Origin: Bacillota bacterium
GTDB lineage: Bacteria > Bacillota > Bacilli > Paenibacillales > NBRC-103111
Reading direction: 5' to 3'
Length of the DNA: 64,000 bases
NCBI GenBank assembly: GCA_023388055.1
Contig: JAEWGW010000027.1
Location: forward strand, 124,001-188,000
The first letter of the stretch is position 1. The number at the start of each line of letters is the position of its first letter. Made by a program: the position numbers and the translations under genes. Under the pieces are notes generated by a model. It was given only the letters and a program-made list of their open reading frames with translations. It did no database searches and had not been told where the DNA came from. This document shows, one piece after another, positions 1-8,523 of this stretch.

Positions 1-862
1 CGGTAGCTATGGCAGTGGCGATTCCCGCTCTGGCCAGGGATTGGGCCGTAAGGATGGATTCGAACAAATAAGAGGCGGAGCCTACAAGCTTGCTGGCCGT
101 GACGGGGACTGCGATTCTGACCATTTGCTTAAGAGCAGAAATTCCGCCCATATGCTGCGGGTTTTTGCCGATGACGGCTTTATCGTATAGAAGATAATCC
201 TTCCGGGTCCAGGCATACATCAGCAGCATAACCAGCATGCCGCCCACCTCTCCCGCCAGCACTCCCAGCATCGCTCCGGCAGCGGCATATTCCAGCCCGT
301 AGGGCAGCATCAGCCAGGATAGCAGCAGCATACCCGCGATCCGCACCAGAGTTTCGAAGGTTTGGGAGAGGGCGGTGGGAATCATGTTCCGCCTTCCCTG
401 GAAGTAGCCTCTATATACGGCGGAAACGGATACGATCAGAATAATGGGGCTCATCACCTGGAAGGTGGTAAATACCCTTTTATCCGTCAGCAGGTGGGAC
501 GTGATCCAATCCGCTCCCAGATAGCAGATCCCCGTAAACAAAATGCCCAGGCTGATGGACAGCACCAGGGACACCTTCATCACCTTGCGGACCTTACCCT
601 CATTTCCTGCGGATTCTGCCTCCGCCACCAGCTTGGCCACGGCCAGAGGTATCCCGCCCGTTATCACCGTCATCATCATCAGCATGAAGGGATAACCCAA
701 CTGATACAGGCCTACCCCCTCCGCACCGATAAACCGGGGCAGAAGAATCCGCGGCACAAAACCAAGGAGACGGTTCAGAATGCCGGCCGCTACCAGAATC
801 AGGGTCCCGCCTATGAAGGATTGTTTTGTGCTCCGATTAATGGTTGTCCGCTTTTTCGACAT
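1..862 (-). CDS. spoVB: Stage V sporulation protein B, C-terminus outside window
   Basis: This is a membrane protein of the MATE/MOP flippase-like superfamily (polysaccharide biosynthesis/SpoVB family), needed in Bacillus for spore cortex formation and thought to handle lipid-linked cortex precursors. About 287 codons are present, with the start at 862 (MSKKRTTINRSTKQ) after an AGAGGGAT ribosome binding site. The visible part has repeated hydrophobic segments and the typical N-terminal phrases NRLLGFVPRILLPRFIG and YQLGYPFMLMMMTVITGGIP. The frame is open at the window edge, so the gene continues leftwards. The neighbouring comN and secDF match the Bacillus order. A related MOP flippase paralogue remains possible. 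Confidence 0.9.
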   Translation of the reverse strand, partial: MSKKRTTINRSTKQSFIGGTLILVAAGILNRLLGFVPRILLPRFIGAEGVGLYQLGYPFMLMMMTVITGGIPLAVAKLVAEAESAGNEGKVRKVMKVSLVLSISLGILFTGICYLGADWITSHLLTDKRVFTTFQVMSPIILIVSVSAVYRGYFQGRRNMIPTALSQTFETLVRIAGMLLLSWLMLPYGLEYAAAGAMLGVLAGEVGGMLVMLLMYAWTRKDYLLYDKAVIGKNPQHMGGISALKQMVRIAVPVTASKLVGSASYLFESILTAQSLARAGIATAIAT

Positions 863-1061
863 GCGATCCCTCTTCTCGTACAGCGTTATCTTTACATGGA
901 TATGCAGCCCGTCCCGGGACTGATGCTAAATTTATGAAAATCCGGTGGACAGGCAGGAAAACGGGAACCTGCGGCGAAATACTTCTTGAAGTAACTTAGA
1001 GCCAATTTACTTGAATCCGCGAAGGGCAGGTGCTTAGCCGTTGGGGGATGAAGGACGGGAA

Positions 1062-1319
1062 GTGGAGCAGGTAATCGCTCCGGATGAAGCGAAGCTGAAC
1101 GCGATGATCGAGGAGCTGTGCATCAGCAAGGCGAAGGAATTCCGGCAAATTGGCTATGAGCATGTTACGGGGGAGGATATCTGGGATTGTGTCAACGAGA
1201 AGTACAAGAAGAACGGCAATCCTGCTTTGCATAAAGTGGTAAACGACATCTTATCGCTTAAGTCCACCCAATTCATGAACTGGATGACGCTGAGTGTATA
1301 CAGGGGGCCGTTAAAATAG
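1062..1319 (+). CDS. comN: Post-transcriptional regulator ComN family
   Basis: This 85-residue protein resembles ComN (YrzD), which in B. subtilis acts post-transcriptionally on the comE competence operon. Characteristic stretches are SKAKEFRQIGYEHVTGEDIW, NPALHKVVNDILSLK and QFMNWMTLSVY. The GTG at 1062 follows AAGGACGGG at good spacing; an in-frame TTG at 1041 would add seven residues and cannot be excluded. It lies between spoVB and secDF, as in Bacillus. A weak hairpin with a T-run overlaps its stop codon. Confidence 0.8.
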   Translation: MEQVIAPDEAKLNAMIEELCISKAKEFRQIGYEHVTGEDIWDCVNEKYKKNGNPALHKVVNDILSLKSTQFMNWMTLSVYRGPLK

Positions 1320-1333
1320 CGGCGCTTTTTTTC
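1307..1333 (+). terminator. Weak intrinsic terminator after comN
   Basis: A GCCG/CGGC stem closes a nine-base loop that includes the comN stop codon and is followed by a run of seven T. The stem is short, so termination may be partial. Confidence 0.35.
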
Positions 1334-1453
1334 TTTGTGGAAAAATGCCGGTTTTACCATGGCCAGACCCGTCTGTGCCGGTTCTTTCTGCTGTTCAAAA
1401 GTGGAGGCGGTCCGGGAGCGGCAGGAGGGGCTTTTAGTGCGAATTTCCGTAAA

Positions 1454-1482
1454 TTGACTCGAAGTTTGCAGGTGGTTATAAT
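1454..1482 (+). promoter_or_regulatory. Sigma-A promoter of secDF
   Basis: TTGACT and TATAAT are separated by exactly 17 bases, ending about 40 bases before the secD start. This is a near-consensus housekeeping promoter. Confidence 0.8.
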
Positions 1483-1520
1483 GGGACTATTGGAGTGAAG
1501 AAGGAAGGGGAAAGTTTCTC

Positions 1521-2753
1521 ATGAAAGCCAAAAGGTTAGTTGTTTTTTGTGCCATCGTGGTTATTTGTTTGGGCCTGACGGCAATTTTCAGCCCGAATGT
1601 TATCAAGGGGCTGCGGCTTGGATTGGACTTGAAGGGCGGATTTGAAATTCTGTATGTGGCCACCCCCGTGGAGGAAGGCGGCAAGGTAACCAAAGCAGCC
1701 CTGATTGAAACCGCGCGCAATCTGCAGAAGCGGATCGACGCTCAGGGTATTGCAGAGCCGGATATCACCACCGAAGGCAGTGACCGGATCCGCGTGAAGC
1801 TTGCGGGTGTGACGGATGAAGCCAAGGTGCGGGAAACGCTGAAGAAGCCCGCCAACCTGACCTTCCGTGCGCCGGACGGCACGGTTATGCTGAACGGAAG
1901 CGATTTCGTGGCGGGCGGAGCCAAGGTGGAATTCGACCAGGCCCATCAGCCGTATGTCGCCATTAAATTGAAGGACGCAGCGAAGTTCGGCGAGGTAACC
2001 GGCAAGCTGGTAGGACAAACCCTCTCCATCTATCTGGATGAGGAAATGAAATCCAGCCCGACGGTCAATCAAGTTATTAATTCAGACACCGCCTCCATTA
2101 CGGGGCGTTACACCTATGATGAAGCCAAGGAAATGGTGGATATCATCAATTTGGGCTCCCTGCCGTTGAACCTGACGGAGAAATACACCCAAAGCGTAGG
2201 TGCCACCTTAGGACAGCAATCCTTGAAGCAGACGGTGGAAGCCGGGCTTATCGGCGCTGTGCTGATTCTGGCGTTTATGATTTTCTTCTACCGGCTGCCC
2301 GGTATTGTAGCGACGATTACCTTGGTCACCTACATGTTTATCGTCCTGCTGATCTTCAACTGGATGAACGCGACGCTTACCCTGCCTGGCATCGCAGCTT
2401 TGATTCTCGGTCTGGGGATGGCGGTAGACGCCAACATTATTACGTATGAACGGATTAAAGAAGAGCTCCGCACCGGCAAAAGCACGTTGTCCGCATTGAA
2501 GGCGGGAGCGAAACACTCCTTCCGCACCATTCTGGATGCCAATGTGACCAATATTATCTCCTGCGCCGTGCTGTATTACATCGGGAATGGGGCCATCCGC
2601 GGCTTTGCCCTGACGCTGATCATCAGTATCCTTGTGAGCATGCTGACCAACGTATTCCTCTCCCGGATTCTGATTGAGCTTCTGGTTAAGGCGAACATTT
2701 TCAAAAAACCGGCATATTACGGTGTAAAGGAGTCGGAAATCCGTGCACTCTAA
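1521..2753 (+). CDS. secD: Protein translocase subunit SecD
   Basis: SecD works with SecF as an RND-type, proton-motive-force-driven accessory of the SecYEG/SecA export channel. The 410-residue protein has an N-terminal membrane segment (about 7-24), the signature GLDLKGG at 33-39, an extracytoplasmic domain, and a C-terminal block of membrane helices from about residue 235, with GMAVDANIITYERIKEELR before the last helices. The ATG follows GGAAGGGGAAAG. B. subtilis has SecD and SecF fused in one protein; here they are separate genes that overlap by 11 bases, which suggests coupled translation. Confidence 0.96.
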   Translation: MKAKRLVVFCAIVVICLGLTAIFSPNVIKGLRLGLDLKGGFEILYVATPVEEGGKVTKAALIETARNLQKRIDAQGIAEPDITTEGSDRIRVKLAGVTDEAKVRETLKKPANLTFRAPDGTVMLNGSDFVAGGAKVEFDQAHQPYVAIKLKDAAKFGEVTGKLVGQTLSIYLDEEMKSSPTVNQVINSDTASITGRYTYDEAKEMVDIINLGSLPLNLTEKYTQSVGATLGQQSLKQTVEAGLIGAVLILAFMIFFYRLPGIVATITLVTYMFIVLLIFNWMNATLTLPGIAALILGLGMAVDANIITYERIKEELRTGKSTLSALKAGAKHSFRTILDANVTNIISCAVLYYIGNGAIRGFALTLIISILVSMLTNVFLSRILIELLVKANIFKKPAYYGVKESEIRAL

Positions 2754-3678
2754 AATCCATTACGATTTTATCAAGAACCGCAACCTGTTTTTTATCGGCT
2801 CCATTCTGATTACTCTGGTGGGTCTGGTGATGCTGGTTATCGCCACAATCTCCCCCAACGTGGACTTCCTGCATTACGGCGTTGACTTCAAGGCCGGAAC
2901 AACCATCGATCTGACCATTGGCAAAACCGTGGAAAAAGCAGAGGTGGAGAAGCTGTTTCAGGACGCGGGCCACAGCCCCAGCGTACTGACCATCGGCGGC
3001 AATAATGACCGTGTCTCCGCACGTTTCGACGAAACCTTAAACGACGATTCCGTCAAGCAGGTTACCGGAGCGTTCACCCAAGCCTACGGCTCCGGCGTGT
3101 CCACAGAGGTGAGCGCCGTCAGCCCGGACATGGCTACCGAAATGGGCCGGAAGGCCGTTATGGCTGTAGCTATTGCCAGCCTTTGCATCTGTCTGTATGT
3201 TACGATCCGGTTTGAATGGCGGTTTGCCGTTTCCGCGATTATTACCATTTTGTACGATGCCTTCTTCGTGCTTTCGATATTCTCCATCTTCCGTTTCGAG
3301 GTGGACCTTCCTTTTGTGGCGGCGGTGCTGACCACCATCGGTTACTCCATCAATGACAAAATCGTTATCCTTGACCGGATACGCGAGAACATGCGTTTTG
3401 CCAAAATCAAAACAGAGGAAGATCTGGCAGATGTGGTCAACCACAGTATCTGGCAAACCATGGGCCGCTCCATCAACACGGTTGTGACCGTATTGTTCGC
3501 GGCAGTAAGCTTGTTCATTTTTGGCAGCGAGGCTATCAAGCTTTTCGCCCTGGCCAAAATTTTCGGTCTGGTGAGCGGCGTGTATTCGTCCATCTGTCTG
3601 GCTACGCCGCTGTGGTACCTGCTGCGCAAGCGGAAGATCCATGCTCCCCAAAAGCCTGTTTTGACTACCAACCCGTAA
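2743..3678 (+). CDS. secF: Protein translocase subunit SecF
   Basis: SecF is the partner of SecD in the accessory export complex. The 311-residue protein has an N-terminal membrane helix (about 17-37), the SecF motif YGVDFKAGTT, and a C-terminal helix block containing INDKIVILDRIRENMR. Translation starts at a GTG inside the end of secD, preceded by AAAGGAGTCGG, so the two genes are translationally coupled. Confidence 0.96.
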   Translation: MHSKIHYDFIKNRNLFFIGSILITLVGLVMLVIATISPNVDFLHYGVDFKAGTTIDLTIGKTVEKAEVEKLFQDAGHSPSVLTIGGNNDRVSARFDETLNDDSVKQVTGAFTQAYGSGVSTEVSAVSPDMATEMGRKAVMAVAIASLCICLYVTIRFEWRFAVSAIITILYDAFFVLSIFSIFRFEVDLPFVAAVLTTIGYSINDKIVILDRIRENMRFAKIKTEEDLADVVNHSIWQTMGRSINTVVTVLFAAVSLFIFGSEAIKLFALAKIFGLVSGVYSSICLATPLWYLLRKRKIHAPQKPVLTTNP

Positions 3679-3808
3679 TACAGTAACCGCATTGTAAGCT
3701 TGAACAAAGCAGAACCGGACGATCCACTTGAAACGGCGGGGACGAATGAGGAACAAGCGTCTTCGCCTGACGGTGGGTCCTTTCTTTCATAAGACAGGGA
3801 ATGAACCC

Positions 3809-3842
3809 ATCCCGCCTTTGGTATGGCTCATGTTATTTCAGG
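3809..3842 (+). repeat. Degenerate partial copy of the 80-bp intergenic repeat
   Basis: Over 34 positions without gaps this segment matches the right end of the repeat at 9878-9955, including an exact CATGTTATTTCAGG-like tail (about 8 mismatches). It ends just before the ribosome binding site of the cation efflux gene. Relationship to the family is an inference from alignment by eye. Confidence 0.45.
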
Positions 3843-3857
3843 ATAAGGAGTGGCGGA

Positions 3858-4811
3858 ATGTCGGAAACACGATTTGGAAAGGCGCAGACGGCCGCTTGGA
3901 TGGGCATCATCGGGAATTTGACATTAGCCGCTGTTAAGGGGACCATCGGTTTTATTGCCGGCAGTAAGGCGCTGATGGCGGATGCCGTAAGCTCTGCCTC
4001 GGATGTTGCCGGTTCGGTGGCTGTGCTGGTGGGGCTCAAGGCCGCAAGAAGGCCCGCAGATGCGGATCACCCTTATGGCCATGGCAAGGCTGAGCCGATC
4101 GCCGCAATTGTTGTGTCGGTGCTGATGATTGTCATCGGCTTTGAAATCGGCAGATCCTCCCTGGATTCGCTGCGGAGCGGAGTACAGCAGGCTCCCGAGT
4201 GGATCGCGCTTGTGGCGTTGGCCATTTCCATTCTTGTGAAGGAAGCGTTGTTCCGTTACAATTACTCGCTTGGCAAAAAACTCTCCAGCCACGCGCTGCT
4301 GGCCGGGGCTTGGGACCACCGGACGGATGTGTTCGCCTCTATGGCAGCAGGTGTTGGCGTATTGGGCGCCATGGCAGGAGATCTGTTCGGCCAGCCCAAG
4401 CTTTATATGCTGGACCCTCTGGCCGGTATATTCGTATCCCTATTGGTGCTGCGCACCGGCTACAAGATGATCCGGCAATCGGTACATAGTACCATGGATC
4501 ATGTTCTTCACGAAGAGGATGCCGCCGAGCTGGTTCAAACGGTGCAGCGGATCAATGGAGTGATTACCGTCGACGGCCTGCGGGCCAGAGAGCATGGCCA
4601 TTATGTCATTGTTGATGTGAAAATCAGCGTCAATCCGAAAATTACGGTAGCGGAAGGCCATGAGATTGCCAAGCTGGCCAAACAGCATCTTATGAAACGG
4701 TTTATTCATGTATCGGATGTATTGGTCCATGTTAATCCCTACGATCCGGGTTATCCCTACAAAAACAATGTTGATCCCGAGCAGGATGAAATGCCTACGC
4801 TCTTGCATTGA
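3858..4811 (+). CDS. Cation diffusion facilitator (CDF) family transporter
   Basis: This 317-residue protein belongs to the CDF family of divalent metal/proton antiporters. It shows the N-terminal membrane region with metal-site DAVSSASD, the loop HPYGHGKAEP, the second metal motif WDHRTD (HxxxD type), and a C-terminal cytoplasmic domain with GHYVIVDVKISVNP. The ATG at 3858 follows AAGGAGTGG; an upstream in-frame ATG at 3801 lacks such a site. The substrate (Zn, Mn, Fe or Co) cannot be assigned from sequence. It closely precedes recJ. Confidence 0.9.
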   Translation: MSETRFGKAQTAAWMGIIGNLTLAAVKGTIGFIAGSKALMADAVSSASDVAGSVAVLVGLKAARRPADADHPYGHGKAEPIAAIVVSVLMIVIGFEIGRSSLDSLRSGVQQAPEWIALVALAISILVKEALFRYNYSLGKKLSSHALLAGAWDHRTDVFASMAAGVGVLGAMAGDLFGQPKLYMLDPLAGIFVSLLVLRTGYKMIRQSVHSTMDHVLHEEDAAELVQTVQRINGVITVDGLRAREHGHYVIVDVKISVNPKITVAEGHEIAKLAKQHLMKRFIHVSDVLVHVNPYDPGYPYKNNVDPEQDEMPTLLH

Positions 4812-4833
4812 CGTGTTGAGGCTGAGGTGAGTC

Positions 4834-7275
4834 ATGCTGGAAGCAAAAGCAAGATGGAGAATATCTGAAGGTAAAGAGGATGAGGCGGAGGAAACAGCCG
4901 GCAGACTGGCTGCGGAGCTATCGCTTCATCCTCTTGTGGCCCGGCTCCTGGCCGTACGCGGCTGGACACGGGCGGAGGATGCCCGGCGTTTCCTGTATGG
5001 AGGTGCCGAGCTTTTCCATGATCCCTTTTTGCTCAAAGGAATGGCGGAAGCGGTCAACCGTATCCGCCATTCCCTGCGGGAGGGCGAAAAAATCCGCATT
5101 TACGGGGATTATGATGCCGACGGGATCAGCAGCACCACATTGATGATTTTTCTGATGAAACGGCTGGGCGCCTCTTACGATACATATATTCCCCACCGGA
5201 TTCATGAAGGCTACGGCCTGAACCGGGAAGCGCTGGACCAGGCTGCAGCCGCAGGGGTGAAGCTGATTGTCACTGTAGATACGGGCATCAGCGCCAAGCA
5301 AGAAATTGCGTATGCTGCCGGACTGGGTATGGATGTGGTGGTGACCGACCACCATGAACCGCCCCCGGAGCTGCCGGATCAGGCGGTTGCTCTGGTGAAT
5401 CCCAAGCAGCCGGACTGTCCGTATCCGTGCAAGGAGCTGGCGGGAGTAGGTGTGGCCCTCAAGCTGGCCCATGCGCTATTGGGCGAGCTGCCCCGGGAAT
5501 GGCTGGAAATAGCGGCTATCGGTACGGTGGCGGATCTGATGCCCCTGGTGGATGAGAACCGGCTGATTGTCAAGCTGGGTCTCGAGCAGATGCGGCATAC
5601 GACTAATCTGGGGCTGAGGGCGCTTCTGGATGTGGCCGGAGTTGAGCGGGGTTCAGTGAACGAGGGGCATATCGGCTTCTCCCTGGCGCCGCGGATTAAT
5701 GCCAGCGGCCGAATGCAGCATGCGAATCTGGCTGTCCGCCTTCTGACTACCGAAAGTGAGCAGGAAGCAAGCCATCTGGCCTACGATCTGGATGTGCTGA
5801 ACAAGGAACGCCAGAAAACGGTAGAGGACATGATGAAGGATGCCATGGCCCTGCTGGATGGCCGGGACATGGACAGCCAGCGGGTGATTATCGCAGCCAA
5901 GGAAGGCTGGAACGTGGGAGTGGCCGGCATTGTGGCCTCCAAGCTATTGGAGCGGTTCTACCGTCCGGTGATTGTGTTTGCCATCGACGGGAAAACCGGG
6001 CTGGCCAAAGGCTCCGCCCGCTCCATCGCCGGGTTCGATATCCATCATGCACTGACGGAATGCAGCGAGCTGCTTGAGCATTTTGGCGGGCATCAGGCGG
6101 CGGCAGGATTGACGCTCCGGGCGGACTTGATCCCCGAGCTGGAGAGCCGCCTCTCCCTGCTGGCAGCGGAGGAGCTGAAGCAGGAGGATCTGACCCCGAT
6201 TATCCAGGCGGATCTTTCGTGCTCCTTGGCCGAGACCACACTGTCCTGTATTGAGCAGCTCAGTGTGCTGGCTCCTTTCGGAAGCGGCAACCCGTCGCCC
6301 AGATTCGTGTTCAACAAGCTGCGTATAGCCGGCAAACGGACCATGGGCAAGGACCGGCAGCACCTGAAGCTGACGCTGGAGGAGCCCGTTGAAGCGGCGC
6401 CTGCCTGCAGTGTGGAGGCCGTCAGCTTTAATTGTGGCACAGCGGCAGAGCGTCTGGCCATGGCTTCCTCCTTGGACCTGGTTGGGGAGCTGTCGGTGAA
6501 TGTGTGGAACGGCTCCCGCAAACCGCAAATCCTGATCCATGATATGCGGGTCAGCGAACCTCAGGTATTCGATTGGCGCGGAACCGCTGCGAAGAAGGGA
6601 ATGCGCCCGCCGGAGCTTCCCGAGGGGAGCGGCATCCTGATCTTTTACCGGGACGCAGCAGATGGGTTGCCGGAGGAATGGCGGCATTTCCCGTTGTGGC
6701 TGATCGAGGAAGGGATGGAGGAGGACCCCCGTCCCATGAACCGGACAGCCCTTCTGGCGGACATCCGGGACCTGCGGGATGTTGTGCTGTATACTCTGCC
6801 CTCGGGCAAGGAGTCTCTGGACAAAATAGTGGCGTTGCTGGACAAGCTCCGCAGGGTGTATGCTGTATTTGCCGATGCCTCCGGTGTGGGTGGAGCCAGG
6901 CTGCCGAACAGAGAGGTATTCAAGCAGTTCTACGCCCTCCTCGTCCGGGAAAAGGAGCTTAATGCCGGAGATGCCCGGGTATGGCCTGCTTTGAAGAAGC
7001 GGTTTGGTTTGGAGGAGCCTGCAGCCCGGATGCTTCTGGTCATATTTGAGGAGCTGGGTTTTGTCAGGAAAGAAGGTTTGCGGTATTACGCGGCGGAAGC
7101 CGTCCAGAAGCGGGATCTGACCCAGTCGGCCCTGTACCGGCGGATGATGAACCAGGACCGTATGGAGCAATTATACATTTACTCCACCGCCGCAGAGCTG
7201 CGGGAGCTGATTCTGGAAGCACGCGCCGACGGTGAAGAGTCCACTTTAGAAAGCAAACGGAGGATGAACCCATGA
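4834..7275 (+). CDS. recJ: Single-stranded-DNA-specific exonuclease RecJ
   Basis: RecJ degrades single-stranded DNA 5' to 3' in recombination and repair. The 813-residue protein has the DHH phosphoesterase motifs IYGDYDADGISS (about residues 88-99), VTVDTGIS and VVTDHHEPP, the DHHA1 part with GHQAAAGLTL, an OB-type region, and a C-terminal extension typical of Firmicutes RecJ (RecJ_C). It starts after GAGGTGAG and its stop overlaps the apt start as ATGA, so recJ-apt is an operon as in B. subtilis. Confidence 0.96.
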   Translation: MLEAKARWRISEGKEDEAEETAGRLAAELSLHPLVARLLAVRGWTRAEDARRFLYGGAELFHDPFLLKGMAEAVNRIRHSLREGEKIRIYGDYDADGISSTTLMIFLMKRLGASYDTYIPHRIHEGYGLNREALDQAAAAGVKLIVTVDTGISAKQEIAYAAGLGMDVVVTDHHEPPPELPDQAVALVNPKQPDCPYPCKELAGVGVALKLAHALLGELPREWLEIAAIGTVADLMPLVDENRLIVKLGLEQMRHTTNLGLRALLDVAGVERGSVNEGHIGFSLAPRINASGRMQHANLAVRLLTTESEQEASHLAYDLDVLNKERQKTVEDMMKDAMALLDGRDMDSQRVIIAAKEGWNVGVAGIVASKLLERFYRPVIVFAIDGKTGLAKGSARSIAGFDIHHALTECSELLEHFGGHQAAAGLTLRADLIPELESRLSLLAAEELKQEDLTPIIQADLSCSLAETTLSCIEQLSVLAPFGSGNPSPRFVFNKLRIAGKRTMGKDRQHLKLTLEEPVEAAPACSVEAVSFNCGTAAERLAMASSLDLVGELSVNVWNGSRKPQILIHDMRVSEPQVFDWRGTAAKKGMRPPELPEGSGILIFYRDAADGLPEEWRHFPLWLIEEGMEEDPRPMNRTALLADIRDLRDVVLYTLPSGKESLDKIVALLDKLRRVYAVFADASGVGGARLPNREVFKQFYALLVREKELNAGDARVWPALKKRFGLEEPAARMLLVIFEELGFVRKEGLRYYAAEAVQKRDLTQSALYRRMMNQDRMEQLYIYSTAAELRELILEARADGEESTLESKRRMNP

Positions 7276-7784
7276 ACTTTAAAGATTACATCCGGGTGAT
7301 CCCGGATTTTCCCCAGCCGGGCATCAGCTTCAAGGATATTACGACCCTGCTGCAGGACGGAACAGCCTACAGGGCTTCCATTGAAGCGCTGAGGGAATTG
7401 GTCAAGGAGAAGGAAATTGACCTGATTGCCGGACCCGAAGCCAGAGGTTTTGTGGTGGGCGCGCCGCTGGCGTATTCCCTCGGAGTAGGTTTTATTCCCA
7501 TCCGCAAAAGCGGCAAGCTGCCTGCTGAAACTATTGAAGAGGATTATGCCCTGGAATACGGCAAGGACAAGCTGGCCATGCATGCCGATGCCATCCGTCC
7601 CGGCCAGAAGGTGCTGATTGCCGATGATCTGTTGGCTACCGGCGGAACCATCTCTACCTCAGTGAACCTGGTACGCCGGCTGGGCGGCGAGGTGGTGGGC
7701 GCGGCGTTCCTGATTGAGCTGGAGGAGCTGAACGGCCGCGGCAAGCTGGATGGAATTGATGTGTTCAGCCTGTTGACGTATTAA
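7272..7784 (+). CDS. apt: Adenine phosphoribosyltransferase
   Basis: This enzyme salvages adenine by converting adenine and PRPP to AMP and pyrophosphate. The 170-residue length is standard. It has the N-terminal phrase IRVIPDFPQPGISFKDITTL, the GPEARGF loop and the PRPP-binding motif VLIADDLLATGGT (about residues 116-128). Its start overlaps the recJ stop by four bases, and a strong terminator follows directly. Confidence 0.97.
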   Translation: MNFKDYIRVIPDFPQPGISFKDITTLLQDGTAYRASIEALRELVKEKEIDLIAGPEARGFVVGAPLAYSLGVGFIPIRKSGKLPAETIEEDYALEYGKDKLAMHADAIRPGQKVLIADDLLATGGTISTSVNLVRRLGGEVVGAAFLIELEELNGRGKLDGIDVFSLLTY

Positions 7785-7797
7785 GCGCGTATAGGGG

Positions 7798-7825
7798 GCA
7801 GCCGGATTCGGCTGCTTCTTTTTTT
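7798..7825 (+). terminator. Intrinsic terminator of recJ-apt
   Basis: A perfect GCAGCCG/CGGCTGC stem with a GATT loop is followed by TTCTTTTTTT. Confidence 0.9.
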
Positions 7826-7909
7826 GAATTTGCGAAGCCGTGTAAGGCGCGGGATTAGGGAGCAGGATAAGGCGCAGGACAGCGTAAGCTTGCCTGGCAA
7901 CGGAACCCG

Positions 7910-8094
7910 GTAACGGAACTAAGAAGCCCTTAAAGTTGAAAATAGACGCCGTTGGAAATCTAACGGAACTGTGGGTCTCTTAGAGGACAAAAAGGCTGCC
8001 ATCAAACGCCGAATTTGCGTGTAAGGGCGTCTAAGCTCCGTTAGCCGGGCTGAAATCGCCATTTTGCCGGCTAAGCGCTTCTCAGTTCCGTTAC
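7910..8094. repeat. Intergenic element of four 50-bp units (two direct, two inverted)
   Basis: Units beginning (G/C)TAACGGAACT start at 7910 and 7960 on the plus strand and at 8094 and 8044 on the minus strand, so both halves have the same 50-bp spacing. The outermost ends form an inverted repeat of 17 matches in 18 (GTAACGGAACT plus A/G-AGAAGC). The units share a further CTTA and AAAAT region. No open reading frame is convincing here, and the element accounts for most of the gap between apt and the small gene at 8184-8363. A second locus with identical architecture is at 28281-28462. Confidence 0.75.
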
Positions 8095-8125
8095 ACTCAG
8101 GAGCGTAAGAAGGATCCCCCCGCAC

Positions 8126-8152
8126 AAACAAAAAAGCCCGGGAATCCCGGGC
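8126..8152 (-). terminator. Intrinsic terminator of the small cysteine-protein gene
   Basis: Read on the minus strand, a perfect GCCCGGG/CCCGGGC hairpin with a three-base loop is followed by TTTTTTGTTTG. It lies about 30 bases after the stop at 8184 and supports that gene being expressed. Confidence 0.85.
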
Positions 8153-8183
8153 GTGATGTTTTGTGGAGTGGTTGGATAACTTC

Positions 8184-8363
8184 CTAGAATGAATATTGGC
8201 GGAACAGCTCTGCAGTCACATTTTCGTCGGAGGCTTCGACCTGGAAGCCTTTTTCGCTCCAGCAGGTATGGCTGGCTTCCTCGGTTTCGCAGGAATGGGC
8301 GCCTTCACAGGTATAGCAGAAGTGGAGCAGGCTTTGGGTGGTTTTGGTTTCGTGTTGATGCAT
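8184..8363 (-). CDS. Small cysteine-containing protein, function unknown
   Basis: This 59-residue protein (start MHQHETKTTQ) is not one I can assign to a known family. It has four cysteines at positions 16, 19, 25 and 34 in the arrangement CYTC-x5-C-x8-C, with several histidines nearby, which could bind a metal. There is no signal peptide or membrane segment. The ATG has an AGAGGA site 11 bases upstream; a GTG nine bases earlier is too close to it. The gene has its own strong terminator, and an Fnr/Crp-type palindrome lies about 60 bases upstream. Being a real gene is an inference from these flanking signals. Confidence 0.6.
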   Translation of the reverse strand: MHQHETKTTQSLLHFCYTCEGAHSCETEEASHTCWSEKGFQVEASDENVTAELFRQYSF

Positions 8364-8423
8364 TACAGCCACGTCCTCTCGAATTAGTATGAGCTTAGCT
8401 TACCACAAGAGGGACACTTATAT

Positions 8424-8439
8424 TGTGATTTATTTCACA
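8424..8439 (-). promoter_or_regulatory. Fnr/Crp-family operator candidate
   Basis: TGTGA and TCACA form a perfect palindrome around six bases, matching the binding consensus of the Crp/Fnr family; B. subtilis Fnr uses this TGTGA-N6-TCACA type. It sits upstream of the small cysteine protein on the minus strand. A possible -10 (CATACT) lies downstream, which would put the site centre near -52. Confidence 0.5.
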
Positions 8440-8460
8440 TTTCATTAGAATTATTATTAG

Positions 8461-8500
8461 CAAATAAAACCAGCCCGGCTCTGCTTCCAGAACCGGGCTG
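8461..8500 (-). terminator. Intrinsic terminator of the uracil permease gene
   Basis: On the minus strand an AGCCCGGTTCTG/CAGAGCCGGGCT stem (one G-T pair) with a GAAG loop is followed by GGTTTTATTTG. Confidence 0.85.
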
Positions 8501-8523
8501 TTGAGATTATACGAGGTATGCAA

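Noticed and set aside
3728..3937. Short open frame between secF and the cation efflux gene
   Set aside because: No ribosome binding site, and it overlaps the well-supported start of the cation efflux gene in another frame.
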